Source: Candidatus Brocadia sp. (GTDB lineage: Bacteria > Planctomycetota > Brocadiia > Brocadiales > Brocadiaceae). From it: a stretch of 42,343 nt of DNA. Below the pieces are notes generated by a model that was not told the origin of the DNA, searched no databases, and saw nothing but the letters and a program-made list of their open reading frames with translations. The stretch lies in NCBI GenBank assembly GCA_013360945.1, contig JABWAQ010000018.1, positions 1 to 42,343 on the forward strand, in the 5' to 3' direction. Shown one piece after another: positions 24,449 to 33,178 of this stretch. Made by a program: the position numbers and the translations under genes. The first letter of the stretch is position 1. The number at the start of each line of letters is the position of its first letter.

Positions 24449-25291
24449 TTAATTCTTATATGTGAGAACACGACCCCACAGGCTTTTTGTTCCCCAGATG
24501 CCTGACCTTAGAGATTCCAGCAGCACAATCTGACTGTGATCAACAAAGAGATTAACCTCCGGCCCGTAATTCTTAATATACCACGAAAAGACGTCAGGAT
24601 CTGCCGCTTCAAACATCACGTTATCCAGCCCCAGCGCATCGATGATCCTGGCCACAACATCAGTCCGCCACACCTTTACATTTTCGGTAATCCCTTCAGA
24701 CTCGATCATAATCATATGTGCTCCGGCTTCCAAAAAGCGCCTTGCTTGTAAAATAGTCCATTCCGGATCGCGTGTTCCTTCGGCCTCAAGCTCGGCTACG
24801 GCGCTTGCACCGCCAGATCCGAATTGGATTCCAACTTCTGGCTTGGCATTCAATCCGATCTTCTGTACTTTTTCAACGAGACGCACTAAATCATCCAGTG
24901 GCATGGTAATGAATCCGCTTGAAATCTCGATAATGTCGAAGCCCATATCTTTACATTCCTGAAGATAGCCATTGACGGCGTCCGCACCCTGAGTTAATAC
25001 GTATTCGATAAACCCACCGGTAGAAACGCACACGTTATGAGCGTGGCAAAGGTCGATGAGCTCTTTTACTGCCCGCCGCGGCATGAGGCTGAATGATCCA
25101 CCGGCAAATTTGAGCGTGTCTACATAGGCGCCCATAGTATCGAGCACGTCCTGCAAATAATGTTTACCCATCGGTGTATAGTAGGGTCCCCGAATCTCGG
25201 TAACACCCCGTGTGCGTGGCTTTGATTGGCGTTGATTGACTTTTAGGAAAGAAAATGCACGCTCTGTGTCGTTGATTTTACGTTTAGCCAT
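24449..25291 (-). CDS. Phosphosulfolactate synthase (ComA)-like protein
   Basis: This 280-residue TIM-barrel protein matches the family of archaeal ComA, which adds sulfite to phosphoenolpyruvate to make phosphosulfolactate for coenzyme M, and of plant HSA32. Motifs in order are TEIRGPYYTPMG, YVDTLKFAGGSFSLMPR, VSTGGFIEYVLTQG, GFDIIEISSGF, KPEVGIQFGSGG, GAHMIMIESEGIT and NLFVDHSQIVLLE. Family length is typical. Coenzyme M is not expected in anammox bacteria, so another sulfonate or an unrelated role is possible. It lies 114 bp after the MmgE/PrpD gene and is probably cotranscribed with it. Confidence 0.85.
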   Translation of the reverse strand: MAKRKINDTERAFSFLKVNQRQSKPRTRGVTEIRGPYYTPMGKHYLQDVLDTMGAYVDTLKFAGGSFSLMPRRAVKELIDLCHAHNVCVSTGGFIEYVLTQGADAVNGYLQECKDMGFDIIEISSGFITMPLDDLVRLVEKVQKIGLNAKPEVGIQFGSGGASAVAELEAEGTRDPEWTILQARRFLEAGAHMIMIESEGITENVKVWRTDVVARIIDALGLDNVMFEAADPDVFSWYIKNYGPEVNLFVDHSQIVLLESLRSGIWGTKSLWGRVLTYKN

Positions 25292-25405
25292 TTTTGGTCC
25301 TCCTTAACCAGTCTTATATGAGTCAAACACGGACAAACGAGCTTGTCGTTCGACTGGAGTTCACGACGAAGGCCGTGCCACCTTGTAAATTCGAACCTAT
25401 CAATA

Positions 25406-26779
25406 TTAAGCTGCTGAAATCCGAACCTTCGCCAACAGCTCCATGATATATGCAATCTGAACTGACTCCATATCGGCAACTGCGTCTATAATTTTAAGGC
25501 GTGAAGGCGCATCTGTATACGGTCCGCTTAATCGCTCAAACTTTTGCACCACGGTTTCCCATCTCATCGGATGGGAATGGAAGCCCTCGTAGCCATCTTT
25601 TTCTTTAATTATTACCCGGCTACCATAGAGAGATACCTTGATTCGACACGGCATCTCGTCGGGAAACCGCTGGCTGTAAGCCTCCAACGGACGCACCAGG
25701 ATTTTACTGAGCAGCGTTTGAACATCATGACGCTGGATACGCTCAGGTTTGTACTGCTCCGGCATAACCCGGTCATCCAGTATAGCAACGGCAATCATGT
25801 AGGGAAGGCTGTGGTCTGCTTCCTCCTTAGTTCTGACATTCGTCTTGTTTCCTTCCTCACCACCGCCGATGATGTGGTATGCCACGTCAAAAATCCCGAT
25901 TTCAACCCGTTCTACATCATTGGCAGTAAAGCGATGCTCCCGCTTTAATTCCAGGATACCTTCAATGGCTGACTGGGAGTGAATCTCGGCATTATATCTT
26001 TTCAGGATCGTGTGCGTCACTCGCTCCAGATCTTCCTGTGACCAGTCGATCTCAAATCTTCCGGCAATAGCGTCCATAAAGCCCTTGTTACCTTCAAAGA
26101 CTTCCAACGGACCTGTGACTCCCCGCATAGCCAGGAAGGCCGCATGTGTGCAGCCGAAGGCAGTGTTTGGGTAAGCCAGCCCTTTCCAATGGGATAACGT
26201 CCCGGTTCGTGTTACCCGTAACGCGTTAAAGGCGGTACCGCCGATGGCAATCGCATAGGCAGTTTTCTTCTGGTCTAAGCCCAGCGCTTTTGATACGCCT
26301 GCTGTTACTGCGTATGCCCCCTGAGTGGTGTGGTCAAATCCTTTTGACCGCACGGGAGCAACATCACTCAGGCGGCATTGTACCTGGTAGGCAACTGCAA
26401 GGGCGGTCAGGAACTCACGGCCGCTTCGCTTCGCATACTCGGCAGCGGCAAGTACCGCGCCAAGATTATCACTGGGATGACAGGTTTCACCTTTTGCAAG
26501 ATAACTATCGTTAAAATCCAGATAGCGCACCAATGCGCTATTATAAAGGGCCGCACGGTCTGGCGACGTCTGCAATCCACCAATCATAGTGCAAAGTCCT
26601 GCACCCCCAAAATCTTCATTCTGGTCTCTGATCAGTCGAATGGGTTCACCGTCTTGTGCGCCTATGGCACAACCAAAAGCATCCAAAACCCGGATTTTGA
26701 GCTGCTGGCAAGCAACCTCTGAGAGGTCGTCATATGACGCTCTCACAACAAATGCAGCCAGTTCCTCGGCATGTGTCAT
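25406..26779 (-). CDS. MmgE/PrpD family protein
   Basis: The 457-residue protein fits the MmgE/PrpD family, which includes 2-methylcitrate dehydratase, cis-aconitate decarboxylase and proteins of unknown reaction. The signature FNDSYLAKGETCHPSDNLGAV (about 109-129) carries the family HPSDN motif. The AYQVQCRL helix, the HSQSAIEGILEL motif and RTKEEADHSLPYMIAVAILD are also conserved. None of the usual methylcitrate genes (prpB, prpC) is nearby. The gene is paired with the phosphosulfolactate-synthase-like gene, suggesting a hydratase or decarboxylase step on a carboxylate, possibly sulfonated. Confidence 0.88.
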   Translation of the reverse strand: MTHAEELAAFVVRASYDDLSEVACQQLKIRVLDAFGCAIGAQDGEPIRLIRDQNEDFGGAGLCTMIGGLQTSPDRAALYNSALVRYLDFNDSYLAKGETCHPSDNLGAVLAAAEYAKRSGREFLTALAVAYQVQCRLSDVAPVRSKGFDHTTQGAYAVTAGVSKALGLDQKKTAYAIAIGGTAFNALRVTRTGTLSHWKGLAYPNTAFGCTHAAFLAMRGVTGPLEVFEGNKGFMDAIAGRFEIDWSQEDLERVTHTILKRYNAEIHSQSAIEGILELKREHRFTANDVERVEIGIFDVAYHIIGGGEEGNKTNVRTKEEADHSLPYMIAVAILDDRVMPEQYKPERIQRHDVQTLLSKILVRPLEAYSQRFPDEMPCRIKVSLYGSRVIIKEKDGYEGFHSHPMRWETVVQKFERLSGPYTDAPSRLKIIDAVADMESVQIAYIMELLAKVRISAA

Positions 26780-27082
26780 ACGGTTTCCTCTTATTCCCTA
26801 TGTCCTTCGACTTTATTCAATTTTTCCTAACCGGACACATTCTTCATGTATCTGATGCGGATAAATCCAACTCATTTCTTTTTGAGTAATTCCAAAATGT
26901 ATACCTTTCGATAATATACCCATGTAATGGAAGTCTTATGCTTAATAATCGAATATACCACATTTTGGTGTATTTACAATCTCATTCAGCGTTGCGGGAA
27001 AGCGACATGAATGTAGCGCTACCAGTTCCGACTCGTTCTGATTATGACCGTACGGAATTAAATTTGCAAATATACAATAATT
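26780..27082. other. Non-coding region between MmgE/PrpD and the porin remnant
   Basis: No gene is seen in these 303 bp. The stretch probably contains the promoter of the minus-strand MmgE/PrpD operon and the eroded 5' part of the porin gene. An imperfect dyad lies at about 26957-26975 (ATACCACATTTTGGTGTAT). A TTCCGACTCGTTC stretch near 27030 matches part of the repeat at 16872-16898. Confidence 0.5.
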
Positions 27083-27500
27083 AAAGGAATACTCTTGACC
27101 TTGATAGTGATAAGAGTGACGGTATTACTTACATGGGATATACCTATGATCTGAAATTTAATGTGGAATATAAAGAGGTTCTTACGTCTTTTGTCAAATT
27201 AGAAAGCAACGGCCCTTTTGACTTCGACGCCCCGATTATGTCGGATAAAAAAATCGATACGTTTTATGGAGAGGTCGATAACTACAGCATGCCTGAGGTG
27301 ATTCCCCGCGTTGAAGAATACTGGGTAGACTCTTTGGTCTTTGATTTTCCTGTAAAGTTTAAGCTCGGTCAATACTCGTATCAGGCAGGAAATGGTTACG
27401 CCCTTGGTGGATACTATGAGAATTACGGCATCAGTGTCTACAGTACGAATGAAGATTTTAAATGGACAGTCTATTATGCCAAGCCAGACCTGGTAAATAA
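27083..27500 (+). pseudogene. Internal fragment of an outer-membrane porin-like gene
   Basis: The frame begins just after a TAA and reads NTLDLDSDKSDGITYMGYTY, then alternating beta strands rich in aromatic residues (FKLGQYSYQAGNGYALGGYY, FKWTVYYAKPDLVNK). This looks like a piece of a 14-18-strand beta barrel such as the alginate-export (AlgE-like) family. There is no signal peptide or N-terminus. At about 27500 the coding sequence runs into the terminal inverted repeat of an insertion sequence, and later codons are IS-derived. It is a dead fragment; the exact family is uncertain. Confidence 0.65.
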
Positions 27501-27541
27501 AATTGGGTCTTCAGGCAAGCGAGTGGGTAATTTTGAGCAGT
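27500..27541 (+). repeat. Left terminal inverted repeat of the ISL3-type element
   Basis: AAATTGGGTCTTCAGGCAAG, then C, then GAGTGGGTAATTTTGAGCAGT. It matches the reverse complement of 28683-28724 at 41 of 42 positions. It is read through by the porin fragment frame as IGSSGKRVGNFEQ, which is therefore not porin sequence. Confidence 0.85.
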
Positions 27542-27542
27542 T

Positions 27543-28606
27543 TTATATCTCTTTTAGCATACAAGTAAGAATTTTTAGCCGAAGATATTCCTCATCTCTC
27601 AATCCATATGCCCTCCTCTGTATTACCCGAATCTTGTTATTAAGACCTTCGACAAAGCCTAATGAGACTTTGTTCTTGGGTTTGCTGTAAGCTGCAATGC
27701 CACCCCAGTGCCATTCTATACATTTCTGCAAACTTCTCGTAAGGCTTTAACCGTTGCCACTTCAACGATTCCGTCCAGTTATCGAAAAACTTCCTTGCCC
27801 ATCCCTCTGTCTGATAGTTCCACAATTGTCCAAATGACTTCTTTAACACATAGGCAGTATTGAGCCGTTTGTTTGCCGTAAGCAGTTTCTTCAACGCCTT
27901 GCGTCCATCAAGGGTAAGATTCTCTCTGTTCGATAAAAGCGTATATTTCTGCCCTTTGATATAGGAACGGTCTTTGCCAGAAAGCCGTACATATTCCATC
28001 TTCCTCACTGTGTCCAACGCCTCACCCAAATGTCTCATCACATGAAACTTGTCATAGAGAATAGCAGATTGGGACGCATTCTCTCTTGTTGACTTCTCAA
28101 ATGCCTTCCACATATCCATTACTGCTAACCGTATCTTCTTTACCTTCTTTGCGCCAAGCCATTGGTAAAATATATCAAGACTCTCTTTTGATCTATCCTT
28201 TCCTCCAAACCAAATCGGTCTTCTACGCTCCAAATCACTCACCACTATCCGATACGTATGCCCTTTCCTCAAAGATACCTCATCTATCCCTATCACCCCA
28301 GGCGCTGCTATTGGATACCTCCGCAGTTGCTCCCGCTTCGCCTTTTCACACTTCTGACATAATACTCACCGCACCTCTACTTCCAAGGAAATCCGTGCAT
28401 CACCACAGGATAAATCCCGTATCCGACGCACCTTCTTGTCGTAATAACTCCAATGAATTTTTCCACAACACCCGCATACCGTTTTTTTGTGTCCGCTTAA
28501 GTTGAATAACCCATGCCTTCGAGTCTCCAAATATCCCCTTTATTTCCGCTTTCGGACCAAATCCGGGGAACCGATATTCGTCCAGCAGTCTGCTCTTTTT
28601 TCCCAT
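27543..28606 (-). pseudogene. ISL3-family transposase with three inactivating lesions
   Basis: Three frames together give one ISL3 transposase of about 350 residues. The first (28606 down to about 28480) carries FPGFGPKAEIKGIFG. The second supplies the zinc-binding CGCCGKIHWSYYDKKVRRIRDL and ends at a TGA near 28361-28363. After it CEKAKREQLRRYP leads to the catalytic DDE domain VIGIDEVSLRKGHTYRIVV, followed by DMWKAFEKS. The last frame (27731-27543) gives YSKPKNKVSLGFVEGLNNKI. Lesions: a shift in an A7 run near 28480, a CGA-to-TGA change between EVR and VLCQKC, and an extra G in a GGGG run near 27704 (MALG/GIAAY). It cannot make an active enzyme. Confidence 0.85.
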
Positions 28607-28682
28607 AGAGAAATCTTACAGATTTTTTCGCTCATATAAAACTTCTTTTTCCCCTTATTTTATGCTATATTGTAGCCAATTT

Positions 28683-28724
28683 ACTGCTCAAAATTACCCA
28701 CTCACTTGCCTGAAGACCCAATTT
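28683..28724 (-). repeat. Right terminal inverted repeat of the ISL3-type element
   Basis: Reverse complement of the left repeat at 27500-27541, with T instead of C at the single mismatch. It interrupts the ISAzo13-type transposase after the QFEHINK motif. Confidence 0.85.
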
Positions 28725-29243
28725 GTTTATATGCTCAAACTGGGCATTTCTGTCAGGATGTGATGTGATCTCTTTTGTTTTTCGGTTTGCCTGGAGACTA
28801 TAGTTCAGTTCGCGCAGAAGTTTTCGGTCACCGACTTGATACCCCTGGGCCTGAAGCTCTTCAGCCAATTTTCTCGTGCTTTTGCAAGTCCATCTTAAAG
28901 GAGATTCAGGGTCTCCACGGGTAATAGGTTCAACCAATTTTTCCAAGCTTTCCAATAATTTAGGCTCTTTTTCAGTTACACGCTTCCTGCCTCCTCCTGC
29001 ACGTCGAACCTTTTCAATTCCGACCGGTTTGCCTTCACCCCACTCTATCTCCTTCATTGCATCGGTGACTGTTGTTCCTGACAAACCGGTTGCGGCAGAA
29101 ACCAAGCTTATTCCACCCCTCCCAATTGCTTTGGCTTCAATTGCCGCCCATTGACGGTGCCCTCTTTCGTCATACCTGCTTTTTATCAAAGAGTATTTTA
29201 CTTTAATTGTATCTGACGTTGTCGTGCTTTCATGATAACGCAT
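28725..29243 (-). pseudogene. N-terminal part of an ISAzo13-family transposase
   Basis: The frame has the ISAzo13 N-terminal region: YDERGHRQWAAIEAKAIGRG, GISLVSAATGLSGTT, RRAGGGRKRVTEKEP, then RGDPESPLRWTCKSTRKLAE and SLQANRKTKEITSHPDRN, ending QFEHINK. Normally the catalytic core follows (for example VISVDTKKKE). Here the frame enters the terminal repeat of the ISL3-type element and stops at 28665. About half of the protein is missing and the gene is dead. Confidence 0.85.
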
Positions 29244-29469
29244 TCCTATAATATGTTCTTCAATTTAATTAAGATTTGGAATTGGTGAATTGGGATTTTT
29301 ATTATCAAAGGTTTTATGTAATCCTATTCTACGTCAAATTTCAGTTGATGTAAGAGAATTTACTATTGTTTGTTTTATCGTATTTTTGTATAGTTTTATG
29401 ATCAAGTCCGATATCAGAAAGAAGATCGGCTGGGAAAAAAGTCTTTTTACCATGAAGAAGGGGGGGATT

Positions 29470-29688
29470 ATGGGTGAAAATTTATATACAATTATAGATG
29501 GTGAAGTTCATCCTTTCAATTGTTTCAAGGATTACACGGAAATAGATGCGCTTGTTGCTTATGCAAATACTGAAGAACATGCCATGGAGTTAGCAACCAT
29601 GTATGAGCATGGAGAGATCGAACCAAGTGCTTTTCGCTGCAAAAAATGCGGTGGAACCCACCAGGTATTACAGGAAAATGAGGGATAA
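29470..29688 (+). CDS. Small protein with a C-terminal CxxC knuckle
   Basis: A 72-residue protein of unknown function. I chose the ATG at 29470 because AAGGGGGG stands just before it; the frame extends upstream but without a good ribosome site. An N-terminal strand segment (LYTIIDGEVHPFNCF) is followed by two helical stretches (DALVAYANTEEHAMELATMY). At the end comes FRCKKCGGTHQ, a zinc-knuckle-like CxxCG. It could be a small regulatory or metal-binding protein. No close partner gene is apparent. Confidence 0.6.
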   Translation: MGENLYTIIDGEVHPFNCFKDYTEIDALVAYANTEEHAMELATMYEHGEIEPSAFRCKKCGGTHQVLQENEG

Positions 29689-29825
29689 CGCATCGATTTG
29701 ATTTTAAATCCATGGGCGACCACATGTCCGATTATTCACATTTTCCAGATGGCTTGAGAGAGAGTAAAGGGTTTGTAACCTGCCTATTTTGCTGCTTTTT
29801 TACTATGAAGTAAGGAGAAGAGACT

Positions 29826-30773
29826 ACGCCTTGCCGTATTACCGTTTTGTTCTGTCTGTTGTGTTTGTTCGTAGCTAAAACAACCTCTGGTTTTTCACAT
29901 GAAGAAAGGGTACAGGAAATCAAGGGAAATGCGTCCACGAATGAAATATTAAAAACACCATCAGAACATCATGGCATTCAGAGAAACCTTGGATTTTCAA
30001 ACTTTCTTGAAGGATGGCTCACCCCCTGGAATACTTATGAAGAAACCGAAGATAAAGCGCCGAGAGTGCCGCTTTTGCGCATCACACCGGCATTCTTTAA
30101 GAGGGAAGTCCGGTTCAATTATCTGTATATCGACGACGAACATCATGGCGCGGCAGACGTCAATGAGTTTGCATTTGCTTTAGAATTACCCCTTACGCTC
30201 CGTCTCAAACTCGATATAGAATCGAAATTGCTTCATGTCAATACCGTTGAGGATAGCGACAACGTTGGATTTGGTGATACACGGCTTGCGCTGCGCGCCA
30301 TGCTTTTTGAGAACAATACCGTATCATTGTCAACAGGTTCCGTTATCAACATTCCCACGGGGGATGCAGATCGCGAATTAGGTGAGGAAATAACAACTCT
30401 TGGACAACAACTTGCTTGCTGGATAGACCTGGGGCATCGTATAAGCCTCCACACCTTTTTGGGTGTTGACGTCCCCACGGGCGGAAACGACAAAGATGAC
30501 GCTGATATGGAATTTCTTTACGGCGCTGCGGTATCAAAGACATTTACCGTGTATGAAAATCGTGTTTTGCATGGTATCACGCCTTTTCTTGAATTAAACG
30601 GACACAAGGGCTTTGGATTGGATGAAGGAAAGCAATATTTTACCGATCTCCTGCCGGGAGTTCGATGGGATCTTTGTCACGAACTCTATGTGCTGGCTGG
30701 GTATGAAGTACCTTTAAATGGCTCGGAAGAATTTGATAAGCGCGCATGGTTCAGTATAATAAAAGATTTTTAG
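29826..30773 (+). CDS. Outer-membrane beta-barrel protein, start codon uncertain
   Basis: A protein of about 315 residues with a signal peptide (CRITVLFCLLCLFVAKTTSGFS). Strands typical of the outer-membrane phenol-degradation MetA-like / transporter barrel family include LRLKLDIESKLLHVN, NVGFGDTRLALRAML, IPTGDADRELGEEITTLGQQ, LGVDVPTGGNDKDDAD and a C-terminal aromatic strand ending RAWFSIIKDF. AAGGAG at 29812-29817 is followed 8 nt later by ACG (29826) where an ATG would be expected. The in-frame options are ACG, ATT at 29838 or TTG at 29847. The substrate is unknown. Confidence 0.75.
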   Translation, partial: TPCRITVLFCLLCLFVAKTTSGFSHEERVQEIKGNASTNEILKTPSEHHGIQRNLGFSNFLEGWLTPWNTYEETEDKAPRVPLLRITPAFFKREVRFNYLYIDDEHHGAADVNEFAFALELPLTLRLKLDIESKLLHVNTVEDSDNVGFGDTRLALRAMLFENNTVSLSTGSVINIPTGDADRELGEEITTLGQQLACWIDLGHRISLHTFLGVDVPTGGNDKDDADMEFLYGAAVSKTFTVYENRVLHGITPFLELNGHKGFGLDEGKQYFTDLLPGVRWDLCHELYVLAGYEVPLNGSEEFDKRAWFSIIKDF

Positions 30774-30853
30774 CCTTTTTTCTCTCTCAAAAAAGATAAC
30801 AATTCACCCGCATCTTGTTCTTCACTGAACGGGAATTGTGTATCGTCTGGATA

Positions 30854-30884
30854 GCCCTGTCAGGGTTTAAAACCCTGACAGGGC
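30854..30884. repeat. 31-bp perfect palindrome (REP-like)
   Basis: GCCCTGTCAGGGTTT, one A, then AAACCCTGACAGGGC: 15-bp arms with no mismatch. No T-run follows, so it is not a standard terminator, although it could stop transcription between the convergent outer-membrane gene and cysC. The same motif is, from memory, a common intergenic repeat in other genomes. Confidence 0.75.
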
Positions 30885-30912
30885 ATTGATGTATGGAAGG
30901 GGTGGGTAAACT

Positions 30913-30979
30913 GTTATCTAAATTGTTATCTAAATTGTTATCTAAATTGTTATCTAAATTGTTATCTAAATTGTTATCT
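30913..30979. repeat. 12-bp tandem repeat abutting the end of cysC
   Basis: GTTATCTAAATT is repeated five times exactly (30913-30972), followed by GTTATCT. The array ends inside the cysC stop codon (30979-30981). Such exact short arrays change copy number by slippage; expansions here would not alter CysC because they lie after its stop. Confidence 0.9.
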
Positions 30980-31590
30980 CAAAACTTTACATGTCCCTTT
31001 TCCTCAAGATAGTTTAGTACTGCCCGTGTTGATTCATCTACGGTCATCTTTGAGGTATCTACTGTGAGTTCAGGATGCAAAGGTTCTTCATACGGCGCTG
31101 ATATGCCGGTAAATTCTTTGACCTCGCCAGCACGCGCCTTTTTGTAAAGCCCCTTTGTATCACGCTGTTCACAGACCTCAACGGGGCATTTTACATAGAC
31201 TTCAATAAATTCACCGTCTTTTAAGAGTTTTCTGACGTTATCCCTGTCCTGACGGTATGGCGATATAAAGGCCGTAATGGTTATCATGTTTGCATCGGTA
31301 AATAACTTTGCCACCTCGCCAATGCGGCGAATATTTTCGGAACGATCTTCAGGCGAGAAACCAAGATTTTTGTTGAGACCGTGACGTATGTTGTCACCAT
31401 CGAGTATGTATGCGTGATGTTTGTTCTCAATGAGGGCGTGCTCAAGCTCCACGGCAATGGTCGATTTTCCTGAACCTGACAGTCCAGTAAGCCATATGGT
31501 TACCCCCTTTTGTTTCATCAATTTTATCCTGTCCTCTTTTGTAATCTTGCCATGATGCCATTTGATATTAGTAGCTTTTTGTACTGTCAT
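30979..31590 (-). CDS. cysC: Adenylylsulfate kinase
   Basis: A 203-residue APS kinase that phosphorylates adenosine 5'-phosphosulfate to PAPS in the cytoplasm. The P-loop GLSGSGKST is at residues 36-44. [21 protein letters not shown] (about 63-83) binds APS, and [12 protein letters not shown] and [22 protein letters not shown] are also typical. An AAAGGAG ribosome site precedes the ATG. No sulfate adenylyltransferase is adjacent, so PAPS supply depends on a distant gene. Confidence 0.95.
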   Translation of the reverse strand: MTVQKATNIKWHHGKITKEDRIKLMKQKGVTIWLTGLSGSGKSTIAVELEHALIENKHHAYILDGDNIRHGLNKNLGFSPEDRSENIRRIGEVAKLFTDANMITITAFISPYRQDRDNVRKLLKDGEFIEVYVKCPVEVCEQRDTKGLYKKARAGEVKEFTGISAPYEEPLHPELTVDTSKMTVDESTRAVLNYLEEKGHVKF

Positions 31591-31758
31591 GTCATCTCCT
31601 TTAATTAGGTGTTCAGTGACTTCCTCTCCTGTTTCCCCCCGTAAACGTGGGGATTATGGGGGGGGCTTGAAATTCCAATACGTTTCATTTTTAAGAATGT
31701 CTAATTTATAAGAACTAATGTAAGAATGCAAACTTTTTTTCTCATTTTAAAAAAACTT

Positions 31759-32056
31759 TCAGGCAGGGTGATCATCTCGATCAGCTCTTTCTCGACTATT
31801 TTCTGAATGATATAACCAGCATACGATCATAGAGTGGATGTCTACGATGATGGCGTGAGGGGGTGGCGATTTTATAAGGCAGTCAAGGAATTCATCTATG
31901 AGGTCATGACGACCTTCTACATCGATGAAAATACCATTCGTATCATTTTGTACAAAGCCTGACAAAGAAAAACCTTGTTGCAAGATTATAAATGAAGGGG
32001 CGAAATCCCACCCCTTGAACCAGGCCGCTGGCAGAGATTTGTAGTCTTTTGAGCAT
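31759..32056 (-). pseudogene. hypF: 5' remnant of hypF (hydrogenase maturation)
   Basis: From an ATG at 32054-32056 with an AAGGAAG site the frame reads LQISASGLVQGVGFRPFIYN, the acylphosphatase start of HypF. A shift near 31985 moves the reading to GFSLSGFVQNDTNGIFIDVE and GRHDLIDEFLDCLIKSPPPHA, the rest of that domain. The frame then ends at 31759; the remaining 650 or so residues of HypF are missing. Together the pieces show a decayed and truncated gene. HypF normally makes the CN ligands of NiFe hydrogenase. Confidence 0.8.
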
Positions 32057-32270
32057 GAGAACTTCCTTTACTACCAGGAAATTTTGATTCTATCCTATAA
32101 ATACTAAGTATAAGCATTTGTATCCTGGGAGACAATTAATTTATTGATAATTCGTGACTTTTGAATTATTTTAAAGTCAATTCATTGGTTACTTAAAAGC
32201 ATGTTTATGAGAAATATTTACATGAATAGAGTATTTCTCGTAAAAGATCAAAAATGAATGAGGACAAAAA

Positions 32271-32491
32271 ATGGCCCGGACAATAAAAGAAAGAATTGGT
32301 TCAGTAGATGAACCGTTAGAAAAGAAGCTCTGGAAGGCGGCAGATAAGCTGCGGAAAACCATGGATGCCGCCGAATATAAACACATTGTATTGGGCTCGA
32401 CTTTTTGAAATATATCTCCGATGCCTTTGAAGAACTCTATGAAAAGCTAAAAGAATGTAAAGACGACTATGAAGGGGCAGACCCTCTGTGA
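32271..32491 (+). pseudogene. hsdM: 5' remnant of hsdM (type I restriction-modification)
   Basis: An ATG after GAGGA starts KKLWKAADKLRKTMDAAEYK and HIVLGSTF, then a TGA. Adding one T to the T5 run at 32402-32406 restores LKYISDAFEELYEKLKECKD, exactly the next part of HsdM. The second frame ends at 32489-32491. The methylase core and hsdS/hsdR are absent. It is a frameshifted, truncated remnant of a type I DNA methyltransferase. Confidence 0.85.
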
Positions 32492-33147
32492 TAAAAAGAA
32501 TTGATGATGTTTTGTCCTTCCATAATCAGGTTGTTTCTAATAGAAAGGACTTTCTAAGGGCAGAAATAGAAAGAACAAAAACCAACATAGGGCGGAGAGA
32601 GAATGAGAAGCAAGTGCCATCCTCAAAAAAGGGCTGAATTAATGCTTGTTTTGAAAGAGCACGGTGCTCTAGAGGAATATACACAATTGCAGAATAACCA
32701 CCAAAAAACTGTTGCTGAACTGAAAGATTTGGCAATTAAGATAGAAAACCTGAAAACATTCGAACAAGGGAAAAGCGAGCTTGCCGTAGAAATTGAACTG
32801 CTTCAGCAGCAATCAGGCACCGATCTTCCCGAAAGAAAGGCGCAGAAATAAAAAAGCTATTCTTCTGTTTAACTCAAATTCTCAAGCGCTTTATGAAGCC
32901 CCTGGCACACTCTCAATTGATGTTACAAAGACTGGTCTGAAGTTTGGTGTTAACATTGAACGATCTGGAAGTCATGACATTGGCAACATGAAGATATTCT
33001 GCTATGATTTTATGTTTGCTATGTACGATGAATTCCGATGCTATTCCTGCTAATGATTTTAGTGCTGATTTCAAATTTAATGATTATGGCCGTCGGATAT
33101 TTACGGATGCAACGGAAAATGGAGGGCTCTTGGGAATACGTTTTTAA
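32488..33147 (+). pseudogene. Multiply broken DUF2326-family gene
   Basis: Successive frames give DVLSFHNQVVSNRKDFLRAE, then LKEHGALEEYTQLQNN and a coiled coil. Next come LYEAPGTLSIDVTKTG, then IERSGSHDIGNMKIFCYD, and at last DATENGGLLGIRF, which ends like DUF2326 proteins. At least three frame changes are needed, the N-terminal half is missing, and about 100 residues are missing between FCYDFMFA and TMNSDAIPA. DUF2326 proteins are SMC-like ATPase components linked to ABC-three-component defence systems. This copy is a fossil. Confidence 0.75.
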
Positions 33148-33178
33148 AACTAATTCGACTAAAAATGGGAGGTGTAAA

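Larger units (their letters stand above)
27500..28724 (-). mobile_element. Insertion sequence of the ISL3 family, inactivated
   Basis: A unit of about 1.2 kb bounded by 42-bp inverted repeats (27500-27541 and 28683-28724, one mismatch), whose core begins GGGTCTTCAGG. It contains one transposase gene on the minus strand. On the left it joins a porin fragment, on the right a truncated ISAzo13-type transposase. I find no 8-bp target duplication (ATAAAATT on the left, AATTTGTT on the right). The two flanks were therefore probably brought together by a deletion or recombination after insertion. Confidence 0.8.

Noticed and set aside
24313..24465. Plus-strand 50-codon ORF with GAGGA upstream, between DUF2024 and the ComA-like gene
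   Set aside because: Composition is unremarkable, it runs into the 3' end of the convergent gene, and no family is recognised. Likely the leader region of the minus-strand DUF2024 gene.
27500..27690. C-terminal 60 residues of the porin-like frame
   Set aside because: They derive from the IS terminal repeat and antisense transposase sequence, not from the porin.
30854..30884. Palindrome as CRISPR repeat
   Set aside because: Only a single copy is present in the window, with no spacers; the tandem 12-bp array next to it also has no spacers.
31591..31758. Minus-strand frame IIQKIVEKELIEMITLPESF downstream of the hypF remnant
   Set aside because: Protein-like in character, but too short and without start or family; it may be another fragment but cannot be supported.
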